Translations under genes and position numbers: made by a program
Notes under the pieces: generated by a model
Told to the model about the DNA's origin: nothing
Database searches by the model: none
Seen by the model: only the letters and a program-made list of their open reading frames with translations
Source of the DNA: JABAAI01 sp965261955
GTDB lineage: Bacteria; Spirochaetota; Leptospiria; Leptospirales; Leptonemataceae
Length of the DNA stretch: 64,000 nucleotides
Assembly: GCA_965261955.1 (NCBI GenBank)
Contig: CBDHEM010000071.1
Location: 434,001 to 498,000 of the forward strand
Direction of reading: 5' to 3'
Shown here: in pieces, positions 8,593 to 16,547 of the stretch
How positions within the stretch are numbered: position 1 is the first letter of the stretch
Layout of the letters: the number at the start of each line of letters is the position of its first letter

Positions 8593-10507
8593 ACCCTTTT
8601 TTTCCCTCCATTCCATATAAACTACGTTCAGCTATCTCTTTTTGCAAAGAGGTCATGAAATCGTGCACTGTACTTTCAGCAAGAACTTTTCCTTCTCTTG
8701 TTCGTATATTTATCGTATTATTATGTAACTCCTTATCTCCCATAACAAGTATATAATTAACTTGTCCCATTTGTGCATTACGAACTTTTTTACCGATTGA
8801 TTCAGAACTATCATCCATTTCTACTCGATAGCCTGCATTTTTTAATTGCTGTAAAATTTGAGAAGTAAAGTCTATATGCCGATCTGCCACTGTTAGTAAT
8901 CGTATTTGGAGAGGAGAAAGCCATAATGGAAAGCGTCCTCGATAATGCTCAACTAGTATGCCAAAAAAACGCTCAATTGACCCATAAATTGCACGGTGAA
9001 TCATAATGGGACGTTCCTTTGTTCCCGAGCGAGTGCTATAAAATAGATCAAAGCGTTCAGGTAAGAACATATCTAGTTGAATTGTGCCACATTGCCAGGT
9101 ACGACCAATAGCATCGCGTACATGAAAGTCTATCTTTGGTCCATAAAAAGCACCATCGCCCTCGTTAATAATAAAATTTTGACCACTAGCTTCTAATGCC
9201 ACTCGCAAACTATTTGTAACAAATTCCCATTGAGAATCGCTTCCGATTGATTTTTCTGGTCGAGTCGATAATTCTATGTTAAAATCTAACCCAAAAGTTT
9301 TATAAATTTTATCCGCCAAGGAAAGAAGTTCTAGTATTTCCGACGTGATTTCTTGAGGAGACAGAAAAATATGTGCATCATCTTGATGAAAACTACGTAC
9401 ACGAAAAAGTCCAGATAATGCACCACTCAATTCATGTCTATGCACATGTCCTATTTCAGCAATGCGTAAAGGAAATTCACGATAACTATGTTGGCTATGT
9501 TTATAATACAAAAGGCAACCAGGACAATTCATCGGTTTAATCGCAAAGTGCCTTTCTTCAGCTTGAATGGTGTACATATTTTCTTTGTAATTTTCCAGAT
9601 GTCCTGATCTTTCCCATAATTCTAGTGAAAGCATACTAGGTGTTTTGATTTCTACATACCCGGCTTTACTATGATGTTCCCGTAAAAAAGTAAGTAGTTC
9701 GTTCCAAATAATGAGGCCACGTGGATGAAAAAAAGGCATTCCAGGCCCTTCTTCTTGAAAAGAAAATAAATTGAGACGTGCCCCTAAAACACGATGATCC
9801 CGTTTACGAGCTTCTTCTATACGCTTTAAATAGTCCGCCAACATTTTTTTCTCAGGAAAAGAAATACCATAAATACGCGTAAGTTGTGGCCCCACTACAT
9901 CTCCACGCCAATAAGCTCCCGACAGTTTAAGTAATTTGAAACCTTGTACCAAACCTAAATTTGGTATATGAGGTCCCGTACATAAATCGATAAAATCACC
10001 TTGTTTATATGCACTAAGTGTTTCTTCACGGCCCTTGATGATTTCTAATTTGAAGGGATTATGACTAAATACCCTCTGAGCTTCTGCATCATTTTTATAT
10101 TCAATTCTTTGAGGTGTGAGTCTTTCTTTCACAATATTCTTTACTTCTCTTTCGATTTCAGATAAATCTGCTTCTTGTATTGTAAGGTTTCCAAAATCAT
10201 AAAAAAATCCCTCTTCTATAGCTGGGCCTATTGAAGGTTTTGCTTCAGGAAAAAGACGTAGTACCGCTTGTGCTAAGAGATGAGCTGAAGAATGCCAAAA
10301 CAATTTCTGACCAGAAGAATCAGCAAACGTAATCACCTCTGCCCTATCCTTATCTTGTAACTTGATACTGAGATCTTTCAATTGCCCATTCAAACGTAAA
10401 GCTAAAGGTAAACCAGAGAGTTCTTTTTTGATTTTTTTAGCGAGGACAGCACCAGAAGCACCATCATCAAGATCAATTATATCTCCACTTTCAAGATATA
10501 TTTGCAT
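8585..10507 (-). CDS. thrS: Threonyl-tRNA synthetase
   Basis: 640 residues (E. coli 642). Domains in order: TGS (1-60), the editing domain with H-S-A-H-L motif (WHSSAHLLAQAV) and CTGPHIPN, the class II catalytic core, and the anticodon-binding domain (LWLSPLQIRLLTVADRH). The three zinc ligands are present: Cys of KPMNCPG, His of DDAHIF, and His of IMIHRAIYGSIERF. The residue after MNCPG is Cys where E. coli has His. It charges tRNA-Thr in the cytosol. The order lgt, thrS, DUF4399 with 42-bp and -8-bp spacing suggests one transcript. Confidence 0.97.
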   Translation of the reverse strand: MQIYLESGDIIDLDDGASGAVLAKKIKKELSGLPLALRLNGQLKDLSIKLQDKDRAEVITFADSSGQKLFWHSSAHLLAQAVLRLFPEAKPSIGPAIEEGFFYDFGNLTIQEADLSEIEREVKNIVKERLTPQRIEYKNDAEAQRVFSHNPFKLEIIKGREETLSAYKQGDFIDLCTGPHIPNLGLVQGFKLLKLSGAYWRGDVVGPQLTRIYGISFPEKKMLADYLKRIEEARKRDHRVLGARLNLFSFQEEGPGMPFFHPRGLIIWNELLTFLREHHSKAGYVEIKTPSMLSLELWERSGHLENYKENMYTIQAEERHFAIKPMNCPGCLLYYKHSQHSYREFPLRIAEIGHVHRHELSGALSGLFRVRSFHQDDAHIFLSPQEITSEILELLSLADKIYKTFGLDFNIELSTRPEKSIGSDSQWEFVTNSLRVALEASGQNFIINEGDGAFYGPKIDFHVRDAIGRTWQCGTIQLDMFLPERFDLFYSTRSGTKERPIMIHRAIYGSIERFFGILVEHYRGRFPLWLSPLQIRLLTVADRHIDFTSQILQQLKNAGYRVEMDDSSESIGKKVRNAQMGQVNYILVMGDKELHNNTINIRTREGKVLAESTVHDFMTSLQKEIAERSLYGMEGKKGYE

Positions 10508-10549
10508 AAAATATTTTTTTTAACCTAGCGGTCTTACTTGTAAAAAGAA

Positions 10550-11578
10550 TTAAGCATTATCTCGCTTATATAGTTTCTTTGAAATAATTATCACTATTCC
10601 AGTGATTCCTAATAAAAGAGCTACAATTTGAGACTGTGTAAAACCATACCAACGCCAATGTAAAAAATAAATACTTTCCGGACGAGCACTCTGGCTTTGC
10701 TCAATAAGATGTGGCAGAGAAGCTTGAAGCCCATCTATGAAATATTTGGGAGATTCTAATATAGGTATAACAGCATCATTTAAACGCAAAAATTCTATTG
10801 AAAAACGTACCACGGCATTCCATACAACAAGCATAGCCATTAGCATACCGGGTTGAAATTTCTGCTTTCTTCCCCAGAACAAAAAAATAAAAAACAAGGT
10901 AAGAGAAAAGAAAGCCTCTATAAATGGGGTGTTCCAAACTCGAACCCCTGCCGTACACATGTAGGGGTACTTCCATGCCAGTGCTGGGTCACTGGGGCAA
11001 TTTCCATCTGACGGTCCATAGACCCAAGTTAATAGAGGCATATTCACACCAGAACTGGCATATCCAAAGCAACCATCTCCACTAAAAAAACAACCCAAAC
11101 GACCTATACCATAACCTAAAGCTATACATATAGCCAATACATCTGCATACTTCCAAACTTCTAACTTTTTAATTCGTAGATATGAATAAACGAAAGCGAA
11201 AGAAAAGAGAAAACCACCATAAAAAACTAAGCCACCACCAGCAAAAAGATGTCCCCACATGCTTTCTCCTCCTACGTGGTGCATTCCTGCCCATGTAAAA
11301 AAAACACGATACAAAGTGTCCCAAAAACCTAAGTCGATAATCCATATACGACTCCAAACTTCAAAAACAAAAAAGACTTTCGAACCAATAATGGCACCAA
11401 ATATAGTTATTAAAATACACCAATCTCCTACGTCGGGTTCCAACCCTCGACGACGTAGTTCTCGAGGAGCAAAATAAGAGGCAAAGAAAAAAGATAGCAT
11501 CAAAAACAGACTAAAAACAGAAACACCATGACGGCCTAGAAAGCTGATACCCGGAGGGAATGGAATTTCACTAATCAT
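10550..11578 (-). CDS. lgt: Prolipoprotein diacylglyceryl transferase
   Basis: About 342 residues from ATG 11578 (MISEIPFPPGISFLG, like the family start); a TTG at 11629 is the far end of the open frame. At least seven hydrophobic segments mark an inner-membrane enzyme. The Lgt signature region reads GYGIGRLGCFFSGDGCFG, the variant seen in spirochaete-type Lgt, and GGGLVFYGGF matches the HGGL motif region. It transfers diacylglycerol from phosphatidylglycerol to the lipobox Cys of prolipoproteins, which fits the several lipoproteins in this window. It is longer than E. coli Lgt (291) because of a loop after GPSDGNCPSD. It lies 42 bp before thrS. Confidence 0.85.
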   Translation of the reverse strand: MISEIPFPPGISFLGRHGVSVFSLFLMLSFFFASYFAPRELRRRGLEPDVGDWCILITIFGAIIGSKVFFVFEVWSRIWIIDLGFWDTLYRVFFTWAGMHHVGGESMWGHLFAGGGLVFYGGFLFSFAFVYSYLRIKKLEVWKYADVLAICIALGYGIGRLGCFFSGDGCFGYASSGVNMPLLTWVYGPSDGNCPSDPALAWKYPYMCTAGVRVWNTPFIEAFFSLTLFFIFLFWGRKQKFQPGMLMAMLVVWNAVVRFSIEFLRLNDAVIPILESPKYFIDGLQASLPHLIEQSQSARPESIYFLHWRWYGFTQSQIVALLLGITGIVIIISKKLYKRDNA

Positions 11579-11639
11579 GTTTATGCATAAAGAAAATACA
11601 GTGCCATACGTAAAAGGCTTTATCGACAAAGTACAATAG

Positions 11640-13010
11640 TCATTTAGCTCTGCAGATATCTTCTATCTCCTCTACTTTCTTAGGAATAGTAGCTGTTAGG
11701 ACAAGAGCTTTTTTCTCTTTTACGCAAATATCATCCTCTATGCGTATTCCTATTCCCCGCAGTTCTTCTGAAATTGTTTCATCTTGGGAAGAGAAATAAA
11801 GCCCAGGTTCAACAGTGCAAACCATTCCCTTCTCAAGCTTCCGGGGAAGATGTATTGATGTTTTATGATTTTTGTTATAATAACGGCCCACATCATGAAC
11901 ATCCATTCCTAACCAGTGACTTGTGCGATGCATATAGTAGCGGCGATAGGGAATTTTTTGTATAGCCTCCTTATTTCCCTTTTCTTCGATCTCTTTAGCT
12001 TCTTCAAAAAGACTTTGGGATGACCCTTTCAAAACGCCTAATGAAACTAGACCCTCTAATAAGATAAGTACGGCTGCATCATGAACATTATTCAAATCTT
12101 TATCAGGTATACACATCTCAATAGCCTTTTCTTGTGCACAAAGTACAATTTCATATACATCTTTTTGTATAGAAGTAAATCTAGAGCCTACAGGAAAGGT
12201 TCGCGTAACATCTGTCGACATACAAGATTTTTCAGCTCCGGCATCCACTAGGACAAGTTTATCTTCTTTTAATTTTGCATGATTTTTAATATAATGCAAA
12301 ATACAAGCATTCGAACCACCAGCAACAATTGGAGGGTAGGCTTGTCTAGCATTTTTTCGACGAAACTCATATTCAAGAATGGCTTCTAATTCATACTCAT
12401 ACATACCTGCATGGGATTCTTGTATAACGCATAAATGTGCTTCATAAGTGATACAAGAAATTTCTCTGAGGAGCTCTATTTCCCAATCTGATTTTATTAT
12501 ACGCATTTCATGTAAAATATCACTTGGACTGATAAGACAATTGGGTGTTTCTACACCATGACGCCTCCCTTCGAGAAGGGAGCGAATACAACATAAAATA
12601 CGATTGTCTCGCTGTGTGACTAAACCAAAGCGGTAGTAGAAAATTTTGTTCCCTCGTAAAAGATTTTCAAGATTATCATAAAAAAAAGTAATATCTTTTC
12701 CCTTCGAAATACCTAATTCTAAAAAAACATTTTCTAAACCAAGTCGGGGGCCATCCCATATCTCCTTTTCTGGATCATATGGACGCAAATAAATTTCTTC
12801 ATTGTCTGGAAATAAAACTAAAATGCTATCTTCCTCTGAAAAGCCAGTGAGATAGTAAAAGTCTGAATCTTGGCGAAATGGATAGTGCACATCATTATTA
12901 CGTAACTGTAAGGATGCACTGAAAAAAATAGCGATACTATTCGCTTCCATTTTTTTTTGAAACGCCTTACGTCTTTGACAAAAGATATCTCTGTCTGTCT
13001 TGTTTTGCAT
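11640..13010 (-). CDS. pepP: Xaa-Pro aminopeptidase (M24B)
   Basis: 456 residues (E. coli PepP 441). The N-terminal aminopeptidase P domain includes QDSDFYYLTGF. The C-terminal pita-bread domain carries the five metal ligands: Asp of VLVDAGAE, Asp of STDVTRTFPV, His of SHWLGMDVHDVG, Glu of CTVEPGLYF and Glu of GIRIEDD. It releases an N-terminal residue preceding proline. The gene precedes lgt by 61 bp on the same strand. The symbol is by family; other M24B enzymes have similar motifs. Confidence 0.9.
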   Translation of the reverse strand: MQNKTDRDIFCQRRKAFQKKMEANSIAIFFSASLQLRNNDVHYPFRQDSDFYYLTGFSEEDSILVLFPDNEEIYLRPYDPEKEIWDGPRLGLENVFLELGISKGKDITFFYDNLENLLRGNKIFYYRFGLVTQRDNRILCCIRSLLEGRRHGVETPNCLISPSDILHEMRIIKSDWEIELLREISCITYEAHLCVIQESHAGMYEYELEAILEYEFRRKNARQAYPPIVAGGSNACILHYIKNHAKLKEDKLVLVDAGAEKSCMSTDVTRTFPVGSRFTSIQKDVYEIVLCAQEKAIEMCIPDKDLNNVHDAAVLILLEGLVSLGVLKGSSQSLFEEAKEIEEKGNKEAIQKIPYRRYYMHRTSHWLGMDVHDVGRYYNKNHKTSIHLPRKLEKGMVCTVEPGLYFSSQDETISEELRGIGIRIEDDICVKEKKALVLTATIPKKVEEIEDICRAK

Positions 13011-13144
13011 GTCTTTTATATTTTAGTAGATTACTATATATAAAATATGTTATGGACCGATGAGTTTATCACTTAATAAAAAAAATCAAAATAAATTAAA
13101 TCGCTTATAAAATTGCTTTACTATCCCTATAATAAAACACTCGG

Positions 13145-13756
13145 CTATACCTTTTTTGCAATTATATATACATTTCTACGCATAAATGGAAGTTTTGCTA
13201 ACCACCAAAAGAAGAAAGGTCTGCGAGTTAACCGTAAAAGATTACAAAATTTTCCTACTCCCGGCATAATGGGTTCATAGGATAGTATCTTAACATTGGC
13301 TCCATAATCTACGAATAGTTGATAAAAACTTTTTTTTGAATAGGGACGGACGTGAGTATAATCATCCCAAACCCATCTTTGTGCATCTGGTGCAAAAGCA
13401 ATTACATGTCCATCTTCTTTCAAAACTCTCATCACTTCACTTACAGCATCCATTGGTTTCTGCAAATGCTCCAAAACATCCTTCATAAAAACACATCCAA
13501 AGCTATTATCCTCAAATGGAAAAGGTTCTTCTGCAGACGCCAGTAGTACGTTATACCCTTCTTTTTTAGCTCGCTCTACCCCACTAGGGGAAATATCCAT
13601 GCCAGTATAATTTTGTACATATTTTGCCAACCATGCGTTGCCACAACCAACATCCAGTATGGGACCGGAAAATCTATTAATCAATATAGTATAATCCTTC
13701 CAATAGGGAGGAATATTATGCCAATCCATGTAATTTTGGGACTGTAAATTGCTCAT
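13145..13756 (-). CDS. SAM-dependent class I methyltransferase
   Basis: 203 residues. The SAM-binding glycine motif GPILDVGCGN is at residues 31-40. The acidic second strand YTGMDIS, the motif FEDNSFGCVFMKDVLEHL and a post-motif strand VLKEDGHVIAFAPD make a typical Methyltransf_11 fold. The substrate cannot be told from sequence. The YTHVRPYSKKSF segment resembles methyltransferases found in glycolipid or LPS loci. It is flanked by 134 bp from pepP and 33 bp from the pseudouridine synthase. Confidence 0.8.
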   Translation of the reverse strand: MSNLQSQNYMDWHNIPPYWKDYTILINRFSGPILDVGCGNAWLAKYVQNYTGMDISPSGVERAKKEGYNVLLASAEEPFPFEDNSFGCVFMKDVLEHLQKPMDAVSEVMRVLKEDGHVIAFAPDAQRWVWDDYTHVRPYSKKSFYQLFVDYGANVKILSYEPIMPGVGKFCNLLRLTRRPFFFWWLAKLPFMRRNVYIIAKKV

Positions 13757-13789
13757 TTATATAAAAATCAAATTTACGGGTATTTCAAT

Positions 13790-14539
13790 TTATTTCGTGT
13801 GACATGTCGAATTACTTTTTTTAAAAAAATAACTTTTTGAGACAGCTAACCACTGACCTTCTTTAACAGTGAACTCATCGAAACTAAATGTTCCTACTCT
13901 GTAACGATACAAATCAATCACTTGTATCCCAAGACTTTTCATCATATTACGAATATGCCTTTTCTTACCTTCCTGAAGCACAATATCAATTGTACTCCTT
14001 TTTTTGGAAATTACGGATACATTTACAGCACGTAAAAGCATACTTTCATACATTACACCTCTTTCACACAATTGCTCTGATATGTTTGTAATTAGTTTAT
14101 CCAATTGAACTCGATAGTACTTTAGTGTGGCAAAACGAGGATGTGTAATCGAATGAATAAAATCGCCATCATCACTTAGAACAAGCAAGCCACGACTATT
14201 TTTATCTAAACGACCAGCATAGCGTAAAGTTTGTAGAGATTTTGGAAGAATGGAATATATTGTTTTTTGTTTTTTTTGTGTAGAACGGGAGACCACAAAG
14301 CCATGAGGCTTATTCAAAACATAATAGCTAAACGAAAGAGGTATGAAAACCTTTTTCTCATCCACAAAAACGACATCGTCTGTAGAAACTTTTTGACTCA
14401 ACTTTTTAACTACTTCACCATTGACACGAACCCTTCCCGACAAAATATATTTTTCTTCGACATCACGTCTTCCTCCCAAACCAGCCATGCTTAAATAACG
14501 ATTGATACGATGTAAAGCAGAGGGAATATTCTTTTTCAT
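13790..14539 (-). CDS. RsuA/RluB/E/F-family pseudouridine synthase
   Basis: 249 residues. An S4 RNA-binding domain spans residues 9-55 (RINRYLSMAG, SGRVRVNGE). The catalytic domain holds YVLNKPHGFV and the active-site Asp112 in GRLDKNSRGLL; the usual Thr of GRLDxxTxGLL is Ser here. HIRNMMKSLG is the family C-terminal motif. It isomerises a uridine in 16S or 23S rRNA; the target (RsuA, RluB, RluE or RluF type) is not clear from sequence. The start overlaps the upstream SH3 gene's stop by 4 bp (ATGA), indicating translational coupling. Confidence 0.88.
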   Translation of the reverse strand: MKKNIPSALHRINRYLSMAGLGGRRDVEEKYILSGRVRVNGEVVKKLSQKVSTDDVVFVDEKKVFIPLSFSYYVLNKPHGFVVSRSTQKKQKTIYSILPKSLQTLRYAGRLDKNSRGLLVLSDDGDFIHSITHPRFATLKYYRVQLDKLITNISEQLCERGVMYESMLLRAVNVSVISKKRSTIDIVLQEGKKRHIRNMMKSLGIQVIDLYRYRVGTFSFDEFTVKEGQWLAVSKSYFFKKSNSTCHTK

Positions 14540-15027
14540 TTTATATTTTTGTTGCTTTTTTTCATATTTTCTTTTTCTTTTACTGGTACATATTTTATTT
14601 CACTTTTGCTATCTTCTTTATTAATCGTTTGAGAAATAACAGACCCATACAGCCAACCCTCTATTTTATTTTCTAAACGAACTTTGTACCAGTACCTATT
14701 GCCAGAAGCGATGCGTACGCTTTTTTTCGTACGGCTTATTATTTTAAAGGGAGTATTGTAAACCAATATATCTACTATTGAAGCCAAGACAAAAGGATCT
14801 GTACGCAAATTAGCAGTGGATGTTTTAATCCATCCACCCTCTTGAAACTCATTATTTTTGTTATTTACCTCTCCAAACCAAGTGAAAATAAGAAAAAGTA
14901 CTATACCAGAAAAAAAAACAGACAGCAAATACTTTTTTTGCCTCACCTGGCTAAAAAAACTTTCTTGAAAAACCCTCATGGAATGTATTTTTTCTATTCC
15001 CTTCTTTTTTAGTACACTACTCAACAT
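14536..15027 (-). CDS. Single-pass membrane protein with SH3-like domain
   Basis: 163 residues. One hydrophobic segment (LLSVFFSGIVLFLIFTW) at about residues 34-50 anchors the protein. A bacterial SH3 domain follows: TSTANLRTDPFVLASIVDIL, then WYKVRLENKIEGWLYGSVI, the classic ANLR...GWV pattern. Such domains usually bind peptidoglycan or peptides in the periplasm. A lysine-rich tail follows. It is coupled by a 4-bp overlap to the pseudouridine synthase gene. The start may instead be Met17 (14979). Confidence 0.7.
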   Translation of the reverse strand: MLSSVLKKKGIEKIHSMRVFQESFFSQVRQKKYLLSVFFSGIVLFLIFTWFGEVNNKNNEFQEGGWIKTSTANLRTDPFVLASIVDILVYNTPFKIISRTKKSVRIASGNRYWYKVRLENKIEGWLYGSVISQTINKEDSKSEIKYVPVKEKENMKKSNKNIK

Positions 15028-15107
15028 CAGAAAAACCTATAAAATATTTTTTTAACCAAACCATTTATAATAAAGATGTCATTAAAATCCAAAATGTATT
15101 GTTACTT

Positions 15108-15629
15108 TTATAGTGAATTTTTGTGAAAAAATGTTTCTCTTTCAAGAAAGACTAATTTGTGTTCAAAGGAGTTGTTCGGTAACGAAAGGAAATAGTCATT
15201 ATCCTTTCGTTGAGATAAATAGGGAGCTAAAGATACCATGGATTGTGCATTGAGACGAGCAGGTACACCTCCTCGATCAGAAATAGTAATTGCTAAACAA
15301 TCTGGACCAAGCACATATAAATTTTCAACACTACCTTTGATGTTTTCTTTCGAATCTAGGCGGACAGTAATACTAATACCAATATTAGTTTCCATTGGTA
15401 CGATAGAAATAACTTCTTTTACTATTAGAGGAAAACCTTCAATAGCATCTAAACATGCATGTTCGATTTTATTTCCAAATATATTTTCTATGTAATATTT
15501 TGTTCCCTCTCGTTTGAGTCGTCTTTTAAAGTAAGTGATCACCTGTTCGTTTTTAAGCAAAGCATTTTTGTACCACCAATTTCCTTCATCATCTACACGT
15601 AAATGTGGTCTAGTTAATAAAGGTTTCAT
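15108..15629 (-). CDS. DUF1285-like protein
   Basis: 173 residues from ATG 15629; the longer frame starts with TTG. The N terminus has the DUF1285 pattern: HLRVDDEGNWWYKNALLKN, VITYFKRRLKREGTKYYIEN, EGFPLIVKEVISI. This is a cytosolic-looking two-domain beta protein of unknown role. It lies 80 bp upstream of the SH3 gene on the same strand and diverges from the gene at 15829. Assignment is from memory of the family pattern, moderate confidence. Confidence 0.6.
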   Translation of the reverse strand: MKPLLTRPHLRVDDEGNWWYKNALLKNEQVITYFKRRLKREGTKYYIENIFGNKIEHACLDAIEGFPLIVKEVISIVPMETNIGISITVRLDSKENIKGSVENLYVLGPDCLAITISDRGGVPARLNAQSMVSLAPYLSQRKDNDYFLSLPNNSFEHKLVFLERETFFHKNSL

Positions 15630-15748
15630 TATTATCAAAAGAATACAGGCATCTTATTATTTATGAAAACGTGTATACATCCATACTATATTTTACTTGC
15701 ATATGTATGTATATATATGGTACATGTCGTGTATTCTTTTTCATGTCA

Positions 15749-15777
15749 CCTTAGAACGACCTTATAGTTTTCTAAGG
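15749..15777. promoter_or_regulatory. Inverted repeat in divergent intergenic region
   Basis: A perfect 8-bp inverted repeat CCTTAGAA (15749-15756) and TTCTAAGG (15770-15777) is separated by 13 nt, about 50 bp upstream of the ATG at 15829. It could be an operator for a dimeric regulator or a leader hairpin. There is no T-run after it, so a terminator is unlikely. Confidence 0.35.
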
Positions 15778-15828
15778 AATATTTATTGCAAGGTATTTTC
15801 ATTTCTACTTTTGTAAGAGAGAAATAAT

Positions 15829-16524
15829 ATGCGTACACCACAAAACCCAAATTTACAAAAAGAAAATCCTCTTCAAATTGGTATATCCGCTCTAGGAGAA
15901 ATTGAAGCACGATTAAAGACATTTCGTGTTATGAATCAAACATCGCTGAAAAAGCGTTATTTATTGTCTCGAGCAGACTTAAGCGATGCACACGGCAAGG
16001 TGATATTGAAAAAGAGCAATGAAATGGATATACCATTAGTTAAGCTACTTCTCCGTTACCATTCCCCAAATACAATTGTTAAAACTTTTCAACCGGATGA
16101 AGGCATTGTAATCATGTCAGATATGTCCACTCCAGATGGTATTTCTTTAGCAATGGATCTTGTCACACAGATTGTTAATATTGGGAGTGGGTCATATGAG
16201 GGTTTTATTGAAAGGATCAGTTCAATGGGTGAGTTTTTAAATTTGCTGAAAAAAGCACTTTTCCCTCGGTTAATCATCATAGGCTATATCCCTAAACAAC
16301 GTTTGGAAGTTGAGAAAATCAATTTTTTTCGCTCCCGAAAATTGGATCGTTTTATACGTACTATTGAAATCACCCACAGCCTATATAAAAAGGAGCCATA
16401 TTTTCCAAACGTGAGACATATTCATATTGACCCCGATGACGCCTACGCCTGGGGACGTTTGATACTTGAAGTTATTCAAAATTATACAAGGGCATATAGT
16501 TTTGAAGAGAGTAATTATATCTGA
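15829..16524 (+). CDS. Conserved-looking protein of unknown function
   Basis: 231 residues with ATG 15829 and a GAGAG Shine-Dalgarno 7-10 bp upstream. No signal peptide or membrane segment is visible. The sequence is mixed alpha/beta, with a PilZ-like flavour (IPLVKLLLRYHSPNTIVKTFQPDEG) but without the RxxxR...DxSxxG signature, so I do not assign it. A basic patch FFRSRKLDRFIR lies near residue 165. It converges with the 824-aa gene (23-bp gap). I do not recognise the family. Confidence 0.6.
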   Translation: MRTPQNPNLQKENPLQIGISALGEIEARLKTFRVMNQTSLKKRYLLSRADLSDAHGKVILKKSNEMDIPLVKLLLRYHSPNTIVKTFQPDEGIVIMSDMSTPDGISLAMDLVTQIVNIGSGSYEGFIERISSMGEFLNLLKKALFPRLIIIGYIPKQRLEVEKINFFRSRKLDRFIRTIEITHSLYKKEPYFPNVRHIHIDPDDAYAWGRLILEVIQNYTRAYSFEESNYI

Positions 16525-16547
16525 CCGTATGATAACAAATAAAAAAC

